57,880 nucleotides of DNA from an uncultured SAR116 cluster alpha proteobacterium (GTDB lineage Bacteria; Pseudomonadota; Alphaproteobacteria; Puniceispirillales; Marisalimonadaceae), in contig CABZWX010000007.1 of the NCBI GenBank assembly GCA_902529515.1, positions 1-57,880 on the forward strand. The letters run 5' to 3'. Both the position numbers and the translations under genes were made by a program. The notes below the pieces were generated by a model, which made no database searches, had not been told where the DNA came from, and saw nothing but the letters and a program-made list of their open reading frames with translations. Positions 1 through 8,278 of this stretch are shown piece after piece (position 1 is the stretch's first letter; each line of letters begins with the position of its first letter).

Positions 1-2
1 AC

Positions 3-503
3 GTTATTTCGCTATTTGATAAAAACTCCAAAGAAATCGTAAAGAGATTTAAAAAAAATCCAAATGATAATAGAACAATGTTATTTTATAAATGGTATGG
101 ATATGAACTGGATGATTCGATTGAAGAATTTAATAATGAATACAAATATATAAAAACTATTGGTGTCTCCCTTTTTAGAGAGAAGACTTCTACGTCTAGA
201 CATTTTGGTCCTCTAAGAATGACTTATCGAATTTTGTATAATTTTAATAAAGTAACAAAGGAAGGTTCTTTTATTGAAGCTGATGGTATAATTCATAAGT
301 GGAAGTCTGATCCATTATTTATTTTTGATGATACACTAATACATCAAAGCTTTAACGAAGAAGATGATTTAAGATTTTGTGCTTTTATTGATATTATTAG
401 GCCTTCTCATTTAGACAATATAATGAAACTGATTTTAAAATCTGTCGGTTTTTTATTAAAAAATACTAGGAGTATATTTTATAAAAATTGGAAAATGATA
501 TAA
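3..503 (+). CDS. Aspartyl/asparaginyl beta-hydroxylase family protein (LpxO-like), 5' end outside window
   Basis: The frame is open from the first bases, so the gene begins before the window; an internal ATG at 78 is not the likely start. The visible part matches the Asp/Asn beta-hydroxylase fold, a 2-oxoglutarate and Fe(II) dioxygenase family that includes LpxO, which hydroxylates lipid A acyl chains. The family signature FYKWYG is followed by the first iron-ligand region (RHFGPLRM) and the second (FDDTLIHQSF), then the end of the core (FIDIIRP). A hydrophobic C-terminal tail could contact the membrane. The gene converges on the minus-strand dehydrogenase, only three bases away. The family is clear; the substrate (lipid or peptide) cannot be told. 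Confidence 0.75.
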   Translation, partial: VISLFDKNSKEIVKRFKKNPNDNRTMLFYKWYGYELDDSIEEFNNEYKYIKTIGVSLFREKTSTSRHFGPLRMTYRILYNFNKVTKEGSFIEADGIIHKWKSDPLFIFDDTLIHQSFNEEDDLRFCAFIDIIRPSHLDNIMKLILKSVGFLLKNTRSIFYKNWKMI

Positions 504-506
504 AAG

Positions 507-1646
507 CTATGCATTAGGCACTAGTATTTGTCTAACAACTTTACCCTTTGACAATTTATCAAAACCTTCATTCAAGTTATCAAATGTAATTTTCCCATCT
601 ATTAGCTTATCTACTGGTAAACGTCCTTGTTTATATAAGTTTAAAAATCTAGGTACATCTCTTACAGGAACACATGAGCCCATATAGCTTCCTAAAATTG
701 ATTTCTCCTGTGCAACTAAATCACTATGATTAAAACTAAATTGAGTATTGATTGGCGATAAACCAGCAGTAACAACAGATCCTCCATATCTAATAATTTG
801 GTAAGCTGTATCCATTGCTTGTATTACACCGGCTAGATCAATAGCATAGTCAACACCACCATTTGTTAAATCCCTTATTTCTTCAACCATATTATTGTTT
901 CTACTATCAAAACAATGTGTTGCACCAAGTTCTTCTGCTCTACTAAATTTTAATGGATCAATATCAACTGCAATTATAGTTTCAGCTCCTGCTAGTTTTG
1001 CACCAATTATACCATTTAGCCCTACACCTCCCAATCCAATAATTGCAACTGAATCTCCAGGCCTTATTCTAGCAGTATTAATTACAGCTCCAACACCAGT
1101 CATTACAGCACACCCAAAAAGAGCTGCATCTTCAATATTAAAGGCTTTATCAATTACAACTACAGATCCTCTATCTACTACATTATATTGAGACATACAC
1201 GATATCCCAGTATGGTGATTAAGCCTATTGCCCTCCATATCTGTCAATCTGCTTCCACCTGACATTAAATCACCTTTACCTTTTGTTGCAGCTGCGAGTT
1301 CACATACTTGGGGTCTTCCTTCAAGACATCTTCTACATCTTCCACAAGAAGGTGAAAATTGAAAAGCGACATGATCTCCAACTTTTATGTCTTTAATAGC
1401 ACTTCCTAACTCAACTACTTCACCCGAACCTTCATGACCAATTACTAATGGCAAAGGCATTACTCTGGATCCATTAATAACTGACAAGTCAGAATGACAG
1501 AGACCAGCTCCCATAACCTTCACAAGCACTTCATTTTCGAGAGGAGGTGATATATTGATTTCCTCAATAGATAGTGGCTTAGAGTCTTTATATGGGGCAG
1601 TTAATTTATTATTTCTAATAACTGCAGCTTTACATTTAATTGACAT
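507..1646 (-). CDS. Zinc-dependent alcohol dehydrogenase, class III-like (379 aa)
   Basis: Medium-chain, NAD(P)-dependent zinc alcohol dehydrogenase. Visible residues are catalytic zinc ligands Cys50 (GLCHSD) and His71-Glu72 (GHEG), a structural-zinc cluster at Cys101, 104, 107 and 115, and the Rossmann motif GLGGVG near residue 204. Length and layout resemble the class III (glutathione-formaldehyde) and NDMA-type branch more than short yeast-type enzymes. It is the last gene of the nitrile hydratase run and abuts the accessory-protein gene with no gap, so it is very probably cotranscribed. Its likely role is oxidation of an alcohol or hemithioacetal intermediate in that pathway; the substrate is unknown. 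Confidence 0.88.
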   Translation of the reverse strand: MSIKCKAAVIRNNKLTAPYKDSKPLSIEEINISPPLENEVLVKVMGAGLCHSDLSVINGSRVMPLPLVIGHEGSGEVVELGSAIKDIKVGDHVAFQFSPSCGRCRRCLEGRPQVCELAAATKGKGDLMSGGSRLTDMEGNRLNHHTGISCMSQYNVVDRGSVVVIDKAFNIEDAALFGCAVMTGVGAVINTARIRPGDSVAIIGLGGVGLNGIIGAKLAGAETIIAVDIDPLKFSRAEELGATHCFDSRNNNMVEEIRDLTNGGVDYAIDLAGVIQAMDTAYQIIRYGGSVVTAGLSPINTQFSFNHSDLVAQEKSILGSYMGSCVPVRDVPRFLNLYKQGRLPVDKLIDGKITFDNLNEGFDKLSKGKVVRQILVPNA

Positions 1647-2006
1647 TTAAACACTCCTTCTTTTAATATGTACTGGTTTGCCATGAGGTGTAGATAAATA
1701 AGCTTTTGTCCAATCTTCTTTTAATAACACCAAAGTGTCTTGATTACTGATCTTCTTTAAAATGAGAATTTCTTCAAGTGCATTTAACCAACAAGAAAAA
1801 TAATCATTACTACCATCTAAATTTTTTGTGAGTGATCTTTGTTTTTTGAGGGACTCTCCAAAAATTTCTACAAACTCTTTCCAGCTAAAATTTCCTTTCT
1901 CTGACAATTGAACTGTAATCGCAAACAATTGACTATGCCAAGGATTTTGGAAAACAATTTGATCCTCGGTTTTATTTATGAAAGGTAGACTATAATCAGG
2001 TTTCAT
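1647..2006 (-). CDS. Nitrile hydratase accessory (activator) protein
   Basis: A 119-residue protein of the nitrile hydratase accessory family. In cobalt enzymes such proteins carry the alpha subunit and help metal insertion and cysteine oxidation, by self-subunit swapping in NhlE-type systems. It resembles the N-terminal half of the beta subunit next door: both have a PWHS/KWHS-then-AIT segment followed by a tryptophan-containing helix pair ending in W-x-A-L. It ends in the accessory-family signature AYLSTPHGKPVHI. It lies 17 bases after the beta gene and directly before the dehydrogenase gene. Its position and size fit a chaperone for the adjacent alpha/beta pair. Confidence 0.85.
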   Translation of the reverse strand: MKPDYSLPFINKTEDQIVFQNPWHSQLFAITVQLSEKGNFSWKEFVEIFGESLKKQRSLTKNLDGSNDYFSCWLNALEEILILKKISNQDTLVLLKEDWTKAYLSTPHGKPVHIKRRSV

Positions 2007-2023
2007 TTTTGTCTTTTTTTAAA

Positions 2024-2764
2024 TTAATTTGGAAATAATTTTAAGTATGGTTCCCACAAGTCTAGAAGGACGCTGTCATTTTGTCTCTCAGCTAATTCTC
2101 CCCATAACTCTGAAGATTTAAACTCTACAGTATATAATGGTAAAGGGTTCTCTCCTAAACCATGAGCATTTTTATCAGGAAAAACATGATTATTGTTATA
2201 AGAATGAATTACACCCGTTCTTCCCATAGCATATTTTGGCAAACGTGTGTGTCCCCCACTAATATCTTTATTTGGATTATAATTTTGTGTAATAACTTTA
2301 TCACCTATATTAAAAACTGGATTTACATTTGTATCTCTAATAGAAGGGCCTCCCCAACCTAGTGTTTTTTGAACATCTTTGGCTAACCAGATTCTTTGAT
2401 CAATTTTAACATCCTTATCAGAAAATTTTCTTAAAGTTCCCTTTTCAGCGGCAAACACATATTCTTTTAACTCATCTAACGAAACAAGTTTTTTATCTAT
2501 TAAAAGGTTAGTAAGAGCTGCTAACCATTTTTCGTAATAAGAAAAATTTATATAATCTTTTGGTGGCAAACACTCTCTATAATGACGACTAATATCTAGA
2601 TTCCATTCACCTAGAGCTCCGGCAGCAAGAGTAATCGCCCATGCCTTTGAATGCCATTTATGCTTGAAAGTTGGTTCAAAGTTAGTTACTTCATTTTTTT
2701 CATCTCTTGGAACAGGAATTAATCCATCACCAAAACGACCACCCATGTCGTGTAATCTACTCAT
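2024..2764 (-). CDS. nthB: Nitrile hydratase beta subunit
   Basis: Beta subunit of nitrile hydratase, which converts nitriles to amides with the alpha subunit. The protein (246 aa) starts with the family signature LHDMGG. Its C-terminal SH3-like half shows GDKV, then [24 protein letters not shown] and ELWG, and ends DLWEPYL, all typical of the family. Conserved arginines such as the one in GHTR normally hydrogen-bond the oxidised cysteine ligands of the alpha subunit. The start codon overlaps the alpha-subunit stop by four bases (ATGA), indicating translational coupling. Gene order is alpha, beta, accessory, as in cobalt-type systems. Confidence 0.93.
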   Translation of the reverse strand: MSRLHDMGGRFGDGLIPVPRDEKNEVTNFEPTFKHKWHSKAWAITLAAGALGEWNLDISRHYRECLPPKDYINFSYYEKWLAALTNLLIDKKLVSLDELKEYVFAAEKGTLRKFSDKDVKIDQRIWLAKDVQKTLGWGGPSIRDTNVNPVFNIGDKVITQNYNPNKDISGGHTRLPKYAMGRTGVIHSYNNNHVFPDKNAHGLGENPLPLYTVEFKSSELWGELAERQNDSVLLDLWEPYLKLFPN

Positions 2765-3402
2765 TTTATTTCCTTTGGTAATCCAGTACCTATCATTGAA
2801 TTTCTTGTTACCAATTCTGCAAGTTCCCTTTCATCCATGTTTTCAGTACCTTTTGGTCTCATTGGTAATACCAAATATCTTATTTCAGCAGTTGAGTCCC
2901 ATACCTTTACTTGAACTTTTGAATCTAAAGATAAACCAAACTCTAAAAGAACTTTTCTAGGTTCTCTTACTGTTCTAGATCTATACTCATCACTTTTATA
3001 CCAAGTTGGCGGAATACCAAGAACTGGCCACGGATAACAACTACATAATGTACAAACTATTACATTATGAGTTTCAGGTGTGTTTTCAACAACAACCATA
3101 TTTTCACCCTGTCTTCCTTGGTAACTCAATTCTCTAATTGCTGATGTGGCATCATTTAAAAGTCTTTTTTTATATTCTGGATCTACCCAGGCTTTAGCTA
3201 CAACTTTTGCACCATTTTTGGGGCCTATTCGATTCTCGTAAGTATCAATCAATTCATCTAAAGTTTTAGAGTCAATTAAACCTTTGTTTAAAAGCAAAGT
3301 CTCTACAGCTTTTACTCTCAATTCAGGATCTGATGGCAAATGTGAATGCGCATGATCATGTGGATGATGATGGTCACCGATAATATTTTTCTTTTCACTC
3401 AT
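2761..3402 (-). CDS. nthA: Nitrile hydratase alpha subunit, cobalt type
   Basis: Catalytic, metal-binding subunit (213 aa). The metal claw is VCTLCSC at residues 116-122, with Cys117, Cys120 and Cys122; threonine after the first cysteine is the mark of cobalt enzymes, serine of iron enzymes. It is followed by [14 protein letters not shown] and the conserved [10 protein letters not shown] segment. The N-terminus carries an unusual histidine-rich stretch (residues 11-21: seven His, two Asp) ahead of the conserved fold, which could hold cobalt before insertion; that is inference. No signal peptide, so cytoplasmic. First of the three nitrile hydratase genes, 31 bases after a zinc alcohol dehydrogenase gene. 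Confidence 0.95.
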   Translation of the reverse strand: MSEKKNIIGDHHHPHDHAHSHLPSDPELRVKAVETLLLNKGLIDSKTLDELIDTYENRIGPKNGAKVVAKAWVDPEYKKRLLNDATSAIRELSYQGRQGENMVVVENTPETHNVIVCTLCSCYPWPVLGIPPTWYKSDEYRSRTVREPRKVLLEFGLSLDSKVQVKVWDSTAEIRYLVLPMRPKGTENMDERELAELVTRNSMIGTGLPKEIK

Positions 3403-3433
3403 AATCTAATCTCTTTTTATTGATTTTATATTT

Positions 3434-4480
3434 CTAATTTGGAATTAAAACTATTCTTCCATTAACTTTACCCGATCGAAGATCAGACATAGCTTGATTT
3501 GCAGTTTCTAAACCTTGTTTTTTTACAGGTATTAATTTAATTTTGCCGGATTTGATAATATTAACAAGTTCTTTTAATTCTCTTAACTCTCCAACATAAG
3601 AACCTCTTAGCGTCATAGATCTCATTGGTACCAATGGTAATGATAGTCTTAGCGAACCACCGTACAAACCTACCACAATTACCATCCCACCTTTTTTTAC
3701 TAATGCCAGACCAAAGTCAGTAGTTTCTGGTCTTCCAACAAAGTCTATTGCTGCTACTGAACCAATACCAATTTTATTTCTAATTTCAGTCTCTTCATCT
3801 GGTGAAAAAGCTTCATTTGCACCAGCTTCAATAGCTTTTTTCCTCTTTTCTGGATCATTATCTATTACTAAAATTTTTGCTTTGTGTACTGCAGGAGATA
3901 ATAAAATACCATTTATACCAACACCACCTGCACCAATAATAATAATCCAATCATCTTTTGAAGTTGTAGGAATTTTTTTTAGAGCACTAAATGCAGTTAG
4001 ACCTGAACATGCGTATGGTGCTGCTTGCGCAGGATCCATATCACCGTAAGAAACTATATATTTACTATGAGGTACAATTATGTGATCAGAATAACCTCCA
4101 TCAAGACGAGCGCCTAAATATTTAGGAGCCTCGCATAATGTTTCATTATTTTCTAAACAAGCTGCACATTTTCCACAACCTATCCATGGGAATACTATTC
4201 CAGAATCACCTATTTTAATATCTTTTACATTCTCACCTAAAGCTACTACAGTTCCAGTAATCTCATGTCCTGGCGTAAATGGTAATTTTGTTCCTCTATC
4301 AGCTAATGTTATTTTTTTTCCATCTCCTAAATCAAAATATCCATCTGCCAAATGAAGATCACTGTGACAAACACCACAAGCTGTAATCTTTACAAGAACT
4401 TCATCTCCTTTAGGTTGTGGATTTTCATATTCTCTTAATTCTAAAGGTTTACCAAACTCAACAACCTGATAACTCTTCAT
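3434..4480 (-). CDS. Zinc-dependent alcohol dehydrogenase, AdhP-like (348 aa)
   Basis: Medium-chain zinc alcohol dehydrogenase. Catalytic zinc ligands are Cys38 (GVCHSD) and His72-Glu73 (GHE); structural zinc cysteines are at 102, 105, 108 and 116; the nucleotide-binding motif GAGGVG is near residue 184. Length and the long loop after CHSDLHL resemble propanol-preferring or aryl-alcohol enzymes rather than the 379-residue paralogue at the end of the operon, so the two probably act on different substrates. It sits between the lyase and nitrile hydratase genes with gaps of about 30 bases, consistent with one transcript. Substrate unknown. Confidence 0.88.
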   Translation of the reverse strand: MKSYQVVEFGKPLELREYENPQPKGDEVLVKITACGVCHSDLHLADGYFDLGDGKKITLADRGTKLPFTPGHEITGTVVALGENVKDIKIGDSGIVFPWIGCGKCAACLENNETLCEAPKYLGARLDGGYSDHIIVPHSKYIVSYGDMDPAQAAPYACSGLTAFSALKKIPTTSKDDWIIIIGAGGVGINGILLSPAVHKAKILVIDNDPEKRKKAIEAGANEAFSPDEETEIRNKIGIGSVAAIDFVGRPETTDFGLALVKKGGMVIVVGLYGGSLRLSLPLVPMRSMTLRGSYVGELRELKELVNIIKSGKIKLIPVKKQGLETANQAMSDLRSGKVNGRIVLIPN

Positions 4481-4507
4481 TAAACAATTCTCCCCATCTA
4501 AAAATTA

Positions 4508-5407
4508 TCAACTTCTTTTTGAAGTTTCGTACTTGCTTGATATTTCATAATAATCATCAAATCCAATTTTCTGTCTTAAATCACTAAAATCTAGTAATAA
4601 CCCAGACCTATCTTCATCTTTCATTAGCAAATTTAACGAGTTTGTCATTGCTTTCATTGCTGAACTCATAACTGTAAGTGGGTAGACAGCAAGTTTATAA
4701 CCAATTTCTGATAATTCTTTCATGGATAAATTTGGTGTAATGCCACCTTCAACAATGTTAGCAATTTTATCACCTGGAACTTCTTTACAGATTGTTCTCA
4801 TTTCTTCTATGTTTTTTGGAGCCTCAATAAACATGATGTCTGCTCCAAGTTCATAAAATTTTTGTGATCTTAATATTGCCTCGCTTAGACCGTGAGTGTG
4901 ATTGGCGTCAGTTCTTGCCATAATTAAGATATCATACCCTTCATTCCTCATATCACTAGCTGCTCTTATCCGGTCAAACGCTTCTTCTCGATTAACCACG
5001 TCTTTTCCTGGTGTATGACCACAACGCTTTGGTGCTAGTTGATCTTCAATTAAGATGCCAGCACAACCTGCCTTGGAACATTCCTTCAATGTTCTTCGTA
5101 CATTCATAGCATTTCCATATCCAGTATCTCCATCTACAATCATCGGTATTTCAATCGCATTGCAGATATTATTAGCCTGATCAAAAACCTCTGAAAAGGT
5201 CATAAGTCCAAGATCTGGAGATCCTATCCTAGAAGCAGAAGCGGCGAACCCTGACATAAACGTTACATCAAAATTAGCTTGTTCAATCAATTTAGCAGAT
5301 AAAGCATCAAAACATGACGGTATTGGCACAAATGATTTTTTATTTAAAATTTTTCTTAAATTATCAGGCTGACTTATTTTTTTAATTAAAACCGTTTTAT
5401 TTTTCAT
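4508..5407 (-). CDS. Isocitrate lyase/PEP mutase superfamily lyase
   Basis: TIM-barrel enzyme of the isocitrate lyase/phosphoenolpyruvate mutase superfamily (299 aa). The metal and oxoacid site is visible as VDGDTGYG (residues 91-98) and EDQ (121-123). The catalytic loop KRCGH (127-131) is the form found in C-C-cleaving members such as 2-methylisocitrate lyase and 2,3-dimethylmalate lyase; PEP mutases lack this cysteine. Such enzymes split substituted malates or citrates into a 2-oxoacid plus a carboxylate. No other methylcitrate-cycle genes (prpC, prpD) are nearby, so prpB is not claimed. Lying between TRAP and dehydrogenase genes, it probably cleaves a pathway intermediate and feeds the E1-like enzyme at the operon start. 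Confidence 0.85.
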   Translation of the reverse strand: MKNKTVLIKKISQPDNLRKILNKKSFVPIPSCFDALSAKLIEQANFDVTFMSGFAASASRIGSPDLGLMTFSEVFDQANNICNAIEIPMIVDGDTGYGNAMNVRRTLKECSKAGCAGILIEDQLAPKRCGHTPGKDVVNREEAFDRIRAASDMRNEGYDILIMARTDANHTHGLSEAILRSQKFYELGADIMFIEAPKNIEEMRTICKEVPGDKIANIVEGGITPNLSMKELSEIGYKLAVYPLTVMSSAMKAMTNSLNLLMKDEDRSGLLLDFSDLRQKIGFDDYYEISSKYETSKRS

Positions 5408-5441
5408 TTCAAAATCCCCTAAATAACTATTTCATAAAAAT

Positions 5442-6716
5442 TTATAATTTAAAAGGAATATAGAGTGCTAAGTCAGTCCATATATACATTACAAAAACTG
5501 TGAAAATCATCATCACTATAAAAGGGAACACACCTTTAGCGACCTCACCTAATTGAGTTTTTGCTACAGACTGTATCACATAAAGATTCAATCCCACGGG
5601 AGGTGTAATCAAAGCACATTCAACCATAATAACCATAAAAATACCAAACCAAATAGGATCCACCCCTATTGCCATCGCTGCTGGCAACAGAACTGGTACC
5701 ATTATTATAACCATTGACAAAGTTTCAAAAACTAATCCCATGGCAACTAGAATTATACATACGACAATCATGAAAAGAGCTTTTGTATCTATGGTTGAAC
5801 TAATGAAGTAAGATATATCCTGAGGAATTCTATAAAGTGCAATTGCCTTTCCGAATGTTTTTGCACATGCAACTATTATCAGAATTGCAGCAGTAGTTAC
5901 CATTGACTCAAATACAGCTTCCTTAAAATCACTCCAAGTTAAAGTCTTTAAAATAAGAACAGTTATAATTAACGACAGAGAAAATCCTATTGCAGCAGCC
6001 TCGGTTGGAGTGAATACACCTGTATAAATCCCACCAAGTATTAAAACAGCTAAAATAATTGTAGGAATTACTTTTTTAGAAGTATTTTTTTTTACTTCCC
6101 AACTACTTGGTTCTAATTTTTTAAAACCACCAAAAAATTGAGAAAATATTACTGAGTAAATTATGAACAAAGATATTAAAAATATTCCTGGTCCAATACC
6201 CGCAAGAAATAATGCGATTACAGATTCCTCAGTAATAAAGCCATACACAATCATTGGCAAACTTGGAGGTATTAATATTCCTAATGTTCCTCCTGCAGCT
6301 AAAAGACCATATACAAAATTTTTGTTATATCCCCTTTTGATCATTTCTGGTATTGCAACAACGCCAATGGTAGCTGCAGTTGCGACAGATACACCAGAAA
6401 TTGCAGCAAAAATACCACACGAAATAATTGTTGCTACTGCTAGACCACCAGGCCAGTGTCCAACCCAGGCTTGTACAGCGTTAAATAAATCTTTCCCACA
6501 TCCACCTTTTAAGAGCACATTACTCATTAAAAGAAAAAGTGGAACTGCAAGTAAAATAAAACCATCAAGGGTCGACAAAATTGCCTGAGGTGCCATTAAA
6601 GGTGAAAACCCACCAAAAATTAACATTGAAAGTCCAAGAAATCCAAGAGAAAAAGATACTGGTAGACCAGATAACAATAAAACAAACATCAATGTTAAAA
6701 CTACGAGTATAGTCAT
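5442..6716 (-). CDS. dctM: TRAP transporter large permease, DctM family
   Basis: Large membrane subunit (424 aa) of a tripartite ATP-independent periplasmic transporter, the sodium-coupled translocation channel. It is hydrophobic throughout, with about a dozen membrane helices and the family segments PLFLLMSNVL, GGTLGILIPPSLPMIVYG and CALITPPVGLNLYVIQ. It follows dctQ with a two-base gap and precedes the lyase gene by 34 bases, so it is part of the operon. It supplies the substrate taken up for the downstream enzymes; the binding protein, not this subunit, sets specificity. Confidence 0.95.
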   Translation of the reverse strand: MTILVVLTLMFVLLLSGLPVSFSLGFLGLSMLIFGGFSPLMAPQAILSTLDGFILLAVPLFLLMSNVLLKGGCGKDLFNAVQAWVGHWPGGLAVATIISCGIFAAISGVSVATAATIGVVAIPEMIKRGYNKNFVYGLLAAGGTLGILIPPSLPMIVYGFITEESVIALFLAGIGPGIFLISLFIIYSVIFSQFFGGFKKLEPSSWEVKKNTSKKVIPTIILAVLILGGIYTGVFTPTEAAAIGFSLSLIITVLILKTLTWSDFKEAVFESMVTTAAILIIVACAKTFGKAIALYRIPQDISYFISSTIDTKALFMIVVCIILVAMGLVFETLSMVIIMVPVLLPAAMAIGVDPIWFGIFMVIMVECALITPPVGLNLYVIQSVAKTQLGEVAKGVFPFIVMMIFTVFVMYIWTDLALYIPFKL

Positions 6717-6718
6717 AA

Positions 6719-7210
6719 TTAATGATTACCTTCTGGTGGTTCAATATTTTTTAACAATTTTATAATTTCAAAAATTGACTGTATGAAAAGTAAAAAAAAG
6801 CATAATGGGACAGACAACTCGGCAATCCATGACGGAAGGTTTAATAAACTTCCTGTCGTCCTGCCTCTAAAAAAAGAATCGTAAAAAATTTCAAAACCAA
6901 AAATCATAACATATGAAGAAAAAATAATTAAGATTATCATTATTAAAATATTTATTATTTTTTTATAGGTCTTTGATAGTCTGTTGATTACCAAATTTAT
7001 TTGAATATGTTTTCTTGACTTTAATGCCCAAGGCATGGCTAATAACGTACCATAAATAAGTGAAAGTTGACTGAGTTCAGCAGCCCACGAAGTAGGTGCT
7101 AAAAAAAAGTATCTAGCAACAACTTCATATGAAAGCATAAAACCAGCTATACAAAATAACCATGCTGATAACCAGGCAACTAAATCTATTATTTTTTCGA
7201 AATAAATCAT
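6719..7210 (-). CDS. dctQ: TRAP transporter small permease, DctQ family
   Basis: Small membrane subunit (163 aa, four predicted helices) that pairs with DctM. Typical features are an early helix ending SYEVVARYFF, then SWAAELSQL and the polar stretch RKHIQINLV between helices 2 and 3. It lies between dctP and dctM in the usual order. The 41-base gap to dctP holds a perfect inverted repeat, described separately. Confidence 0.92.
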   Translation of the reverse strand: MIYFEKIIDLVAWLSAWLFCIAGFMLSYEVVARYFFLAPTSWAAELSQLSLIYGTLLAMPWALKSRKHIQINLVINRLSKTYKKIINILIMIILIIFSSYVMIFGFEIFYDSFFRGRTTGSLLNLPSWIAELSVPLCFFLLFIQSIFEIIKLLKNIEPPEGNH

Positions 7211-7220
7211 TACAAGAATA

Positions 7221-7241
7221 GAGAGAGTTTAAAACTCTCTC
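7221..7241 (-). other. Stem-loop between dctP and dctQ of the first TRAP operon
   Basis: GAGAGAG and CTCTCTC form a perfect inverted repeat around a T/A-rich centre, just after the dctP stop codon. Read on the minus strand there is no following T-run, so it is a poor terminator for this operon. A role in protecting the 3' end of a dctP-only mRNA, giving more binding protein than permease, is inferred. On the plus strand a short T-run follows, but no plus-strand gene needs terminating here. Confidence 0.55.
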
Positions 7242-7251
7242 TTTTTAAAAT

Positions 7252-8247
7252 TTATAATTTAGAGGCTGCTTCTAAAAGCTGAGAACCAAGTGATCCGGCA
7301 TTTTTCTTGTAATCTTCATAAACTGGTTTAGATGCAGACTTAAAAGCATCAATATCAGCTTTACTTGGAGTTACAATTTTCATTCCCTTTGACTTAGCTA
7401 AATCATATGCTTCCTGCTCAATTTTAGCGACGTTGTCACGCACATCTTTTTCGGCAATTTCTGCGGATTTAATAATTATATCCTTTTGTTTTGTAGATAG
7501 ACTATTAAACCATTTTGTATTAGCGACAACAATAAACTCAATCACGCCATGATTAGTTTTTGTAATAGTATCCATAACCTCAAATAGTTTTCTTGACTTC
7601 ACACCTGATACGCCTGTCATCCCAACGTCAACTGTACCTCTTTGATAAGCTAAATATTGTTCGGAACCAGAGATCAATGTAGGTGCTCCTCCTGCTGCTT
7701 TCACAAAAGTACCTAAGGTCTTTCCAAAAACTCTAACTTTTTTTCCTTTCATATCAGAAGGATTTTTAATAGCCTGACCTTTTGAAAGCATTATTGCGTT
7801 ACCATAGGCTTGCCACCATAATACAGTTGAACCAGTATTTTTAATTGCGTTATCAATTGGTCCTCTGATTGAAGAATCTTTGGAAACAGCTTTTCTTACT
7901 TTTTTGTCAGTATTTAACAAGAATGGTTGGTAGAATAAATCAACTGCTGGAATATCACCAACATATCTTGTTAAAGATGCCACACCTGATTCAATTGATC
8001 CTGATCCAACTGCTGCAGGTACTTCTTTGTCTTTATAAAGCTGCGCTGAGTCATAAATTTCGATCTTGATTTCTCCATTTGATCTGCTTTCAACTTCTTT
8101 TTTAAAGAGTAATAAATTTTGACCTAAGTGACTTTTCATAGGCAACTGCAATGATATCCTCATTGTTACATCTGCCGCGAAAGTATTAGCAGTAAAGAAT
8201 AAGCTCGTAAAACTTATCATTAATATTTTAATTAATTTATTCATCAT
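7252..8247 (-). CDS. dctP: TRAP transporter substrate-binding protein, DctP family
   Basis: Periplasmic binding protein (331 aa). A signal peptide is clear: positively charged start, hydrophobic core and a cleavage site after TANTFA near residue 24. The mature protein has DctP-family features, including the FGKTLGTFVKAAGGAPT region and the strand with GTVDVGMTGV. Members of this branch bind carboxylates through a conserved arginine, here probably within the KGKKVRVFGK segment. It is the second gene of the ten-gene run, after the E1-like enzyme. The ligand is unknown; an organic acid carrying or giving rise to a nitrile is one possibility. Confidence 0.92.
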   Translation of the reverse strand: MMNKLIKILMISFTSLFFTANTFAADVTMRISLQLPMKSHLGQNLLLFKKEVESRSNGEIKIEIYDSAQLYKDKEVPAAVGSGSIESGVASLTRYVGDIPAVDLFYQPFLLNTDKKVRKAVSKDSSIRGPIDNAIKNTGSTVLWWQAYGNAIMLSKGQAIKNPSDMKGKKVRVFGKTLGTFVKAAGGAPTLISGSEQYLAYQRGTVDVGMTGVSGVKSRKLFEVMDTITKTNHGVIEFIVVANTKWFNSLSTKQKDIIIKSAEIAEKDVRDNVAKIEQEAYDLAKSKGMKIVTPSKADIDAFKSASKPVYEDYKKNAGSLGSQLLEAASKL

Positions 8248-8278
8248 AACTCCTATCCGTTATTATTATTAAAATTAC

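Noticed and set aside
895..1191. 98-codon plus-strand frame
   Set aside because: Antisense to the zinc dehydrogenase, with no recognisable protein features.
4508..5407. Naming the ICL-family gene prpB (methylisocitrate lyase)
   Set aside because: No prpC or prpD nearby, and KRCGH occurs in several lyases of the superfamily; the context points to another substrate.
6163..6588. 141-codon plus-strand open frame
   Set aside because: Antisense to the first dctM; same kind of shadow from hydrophobic codons.
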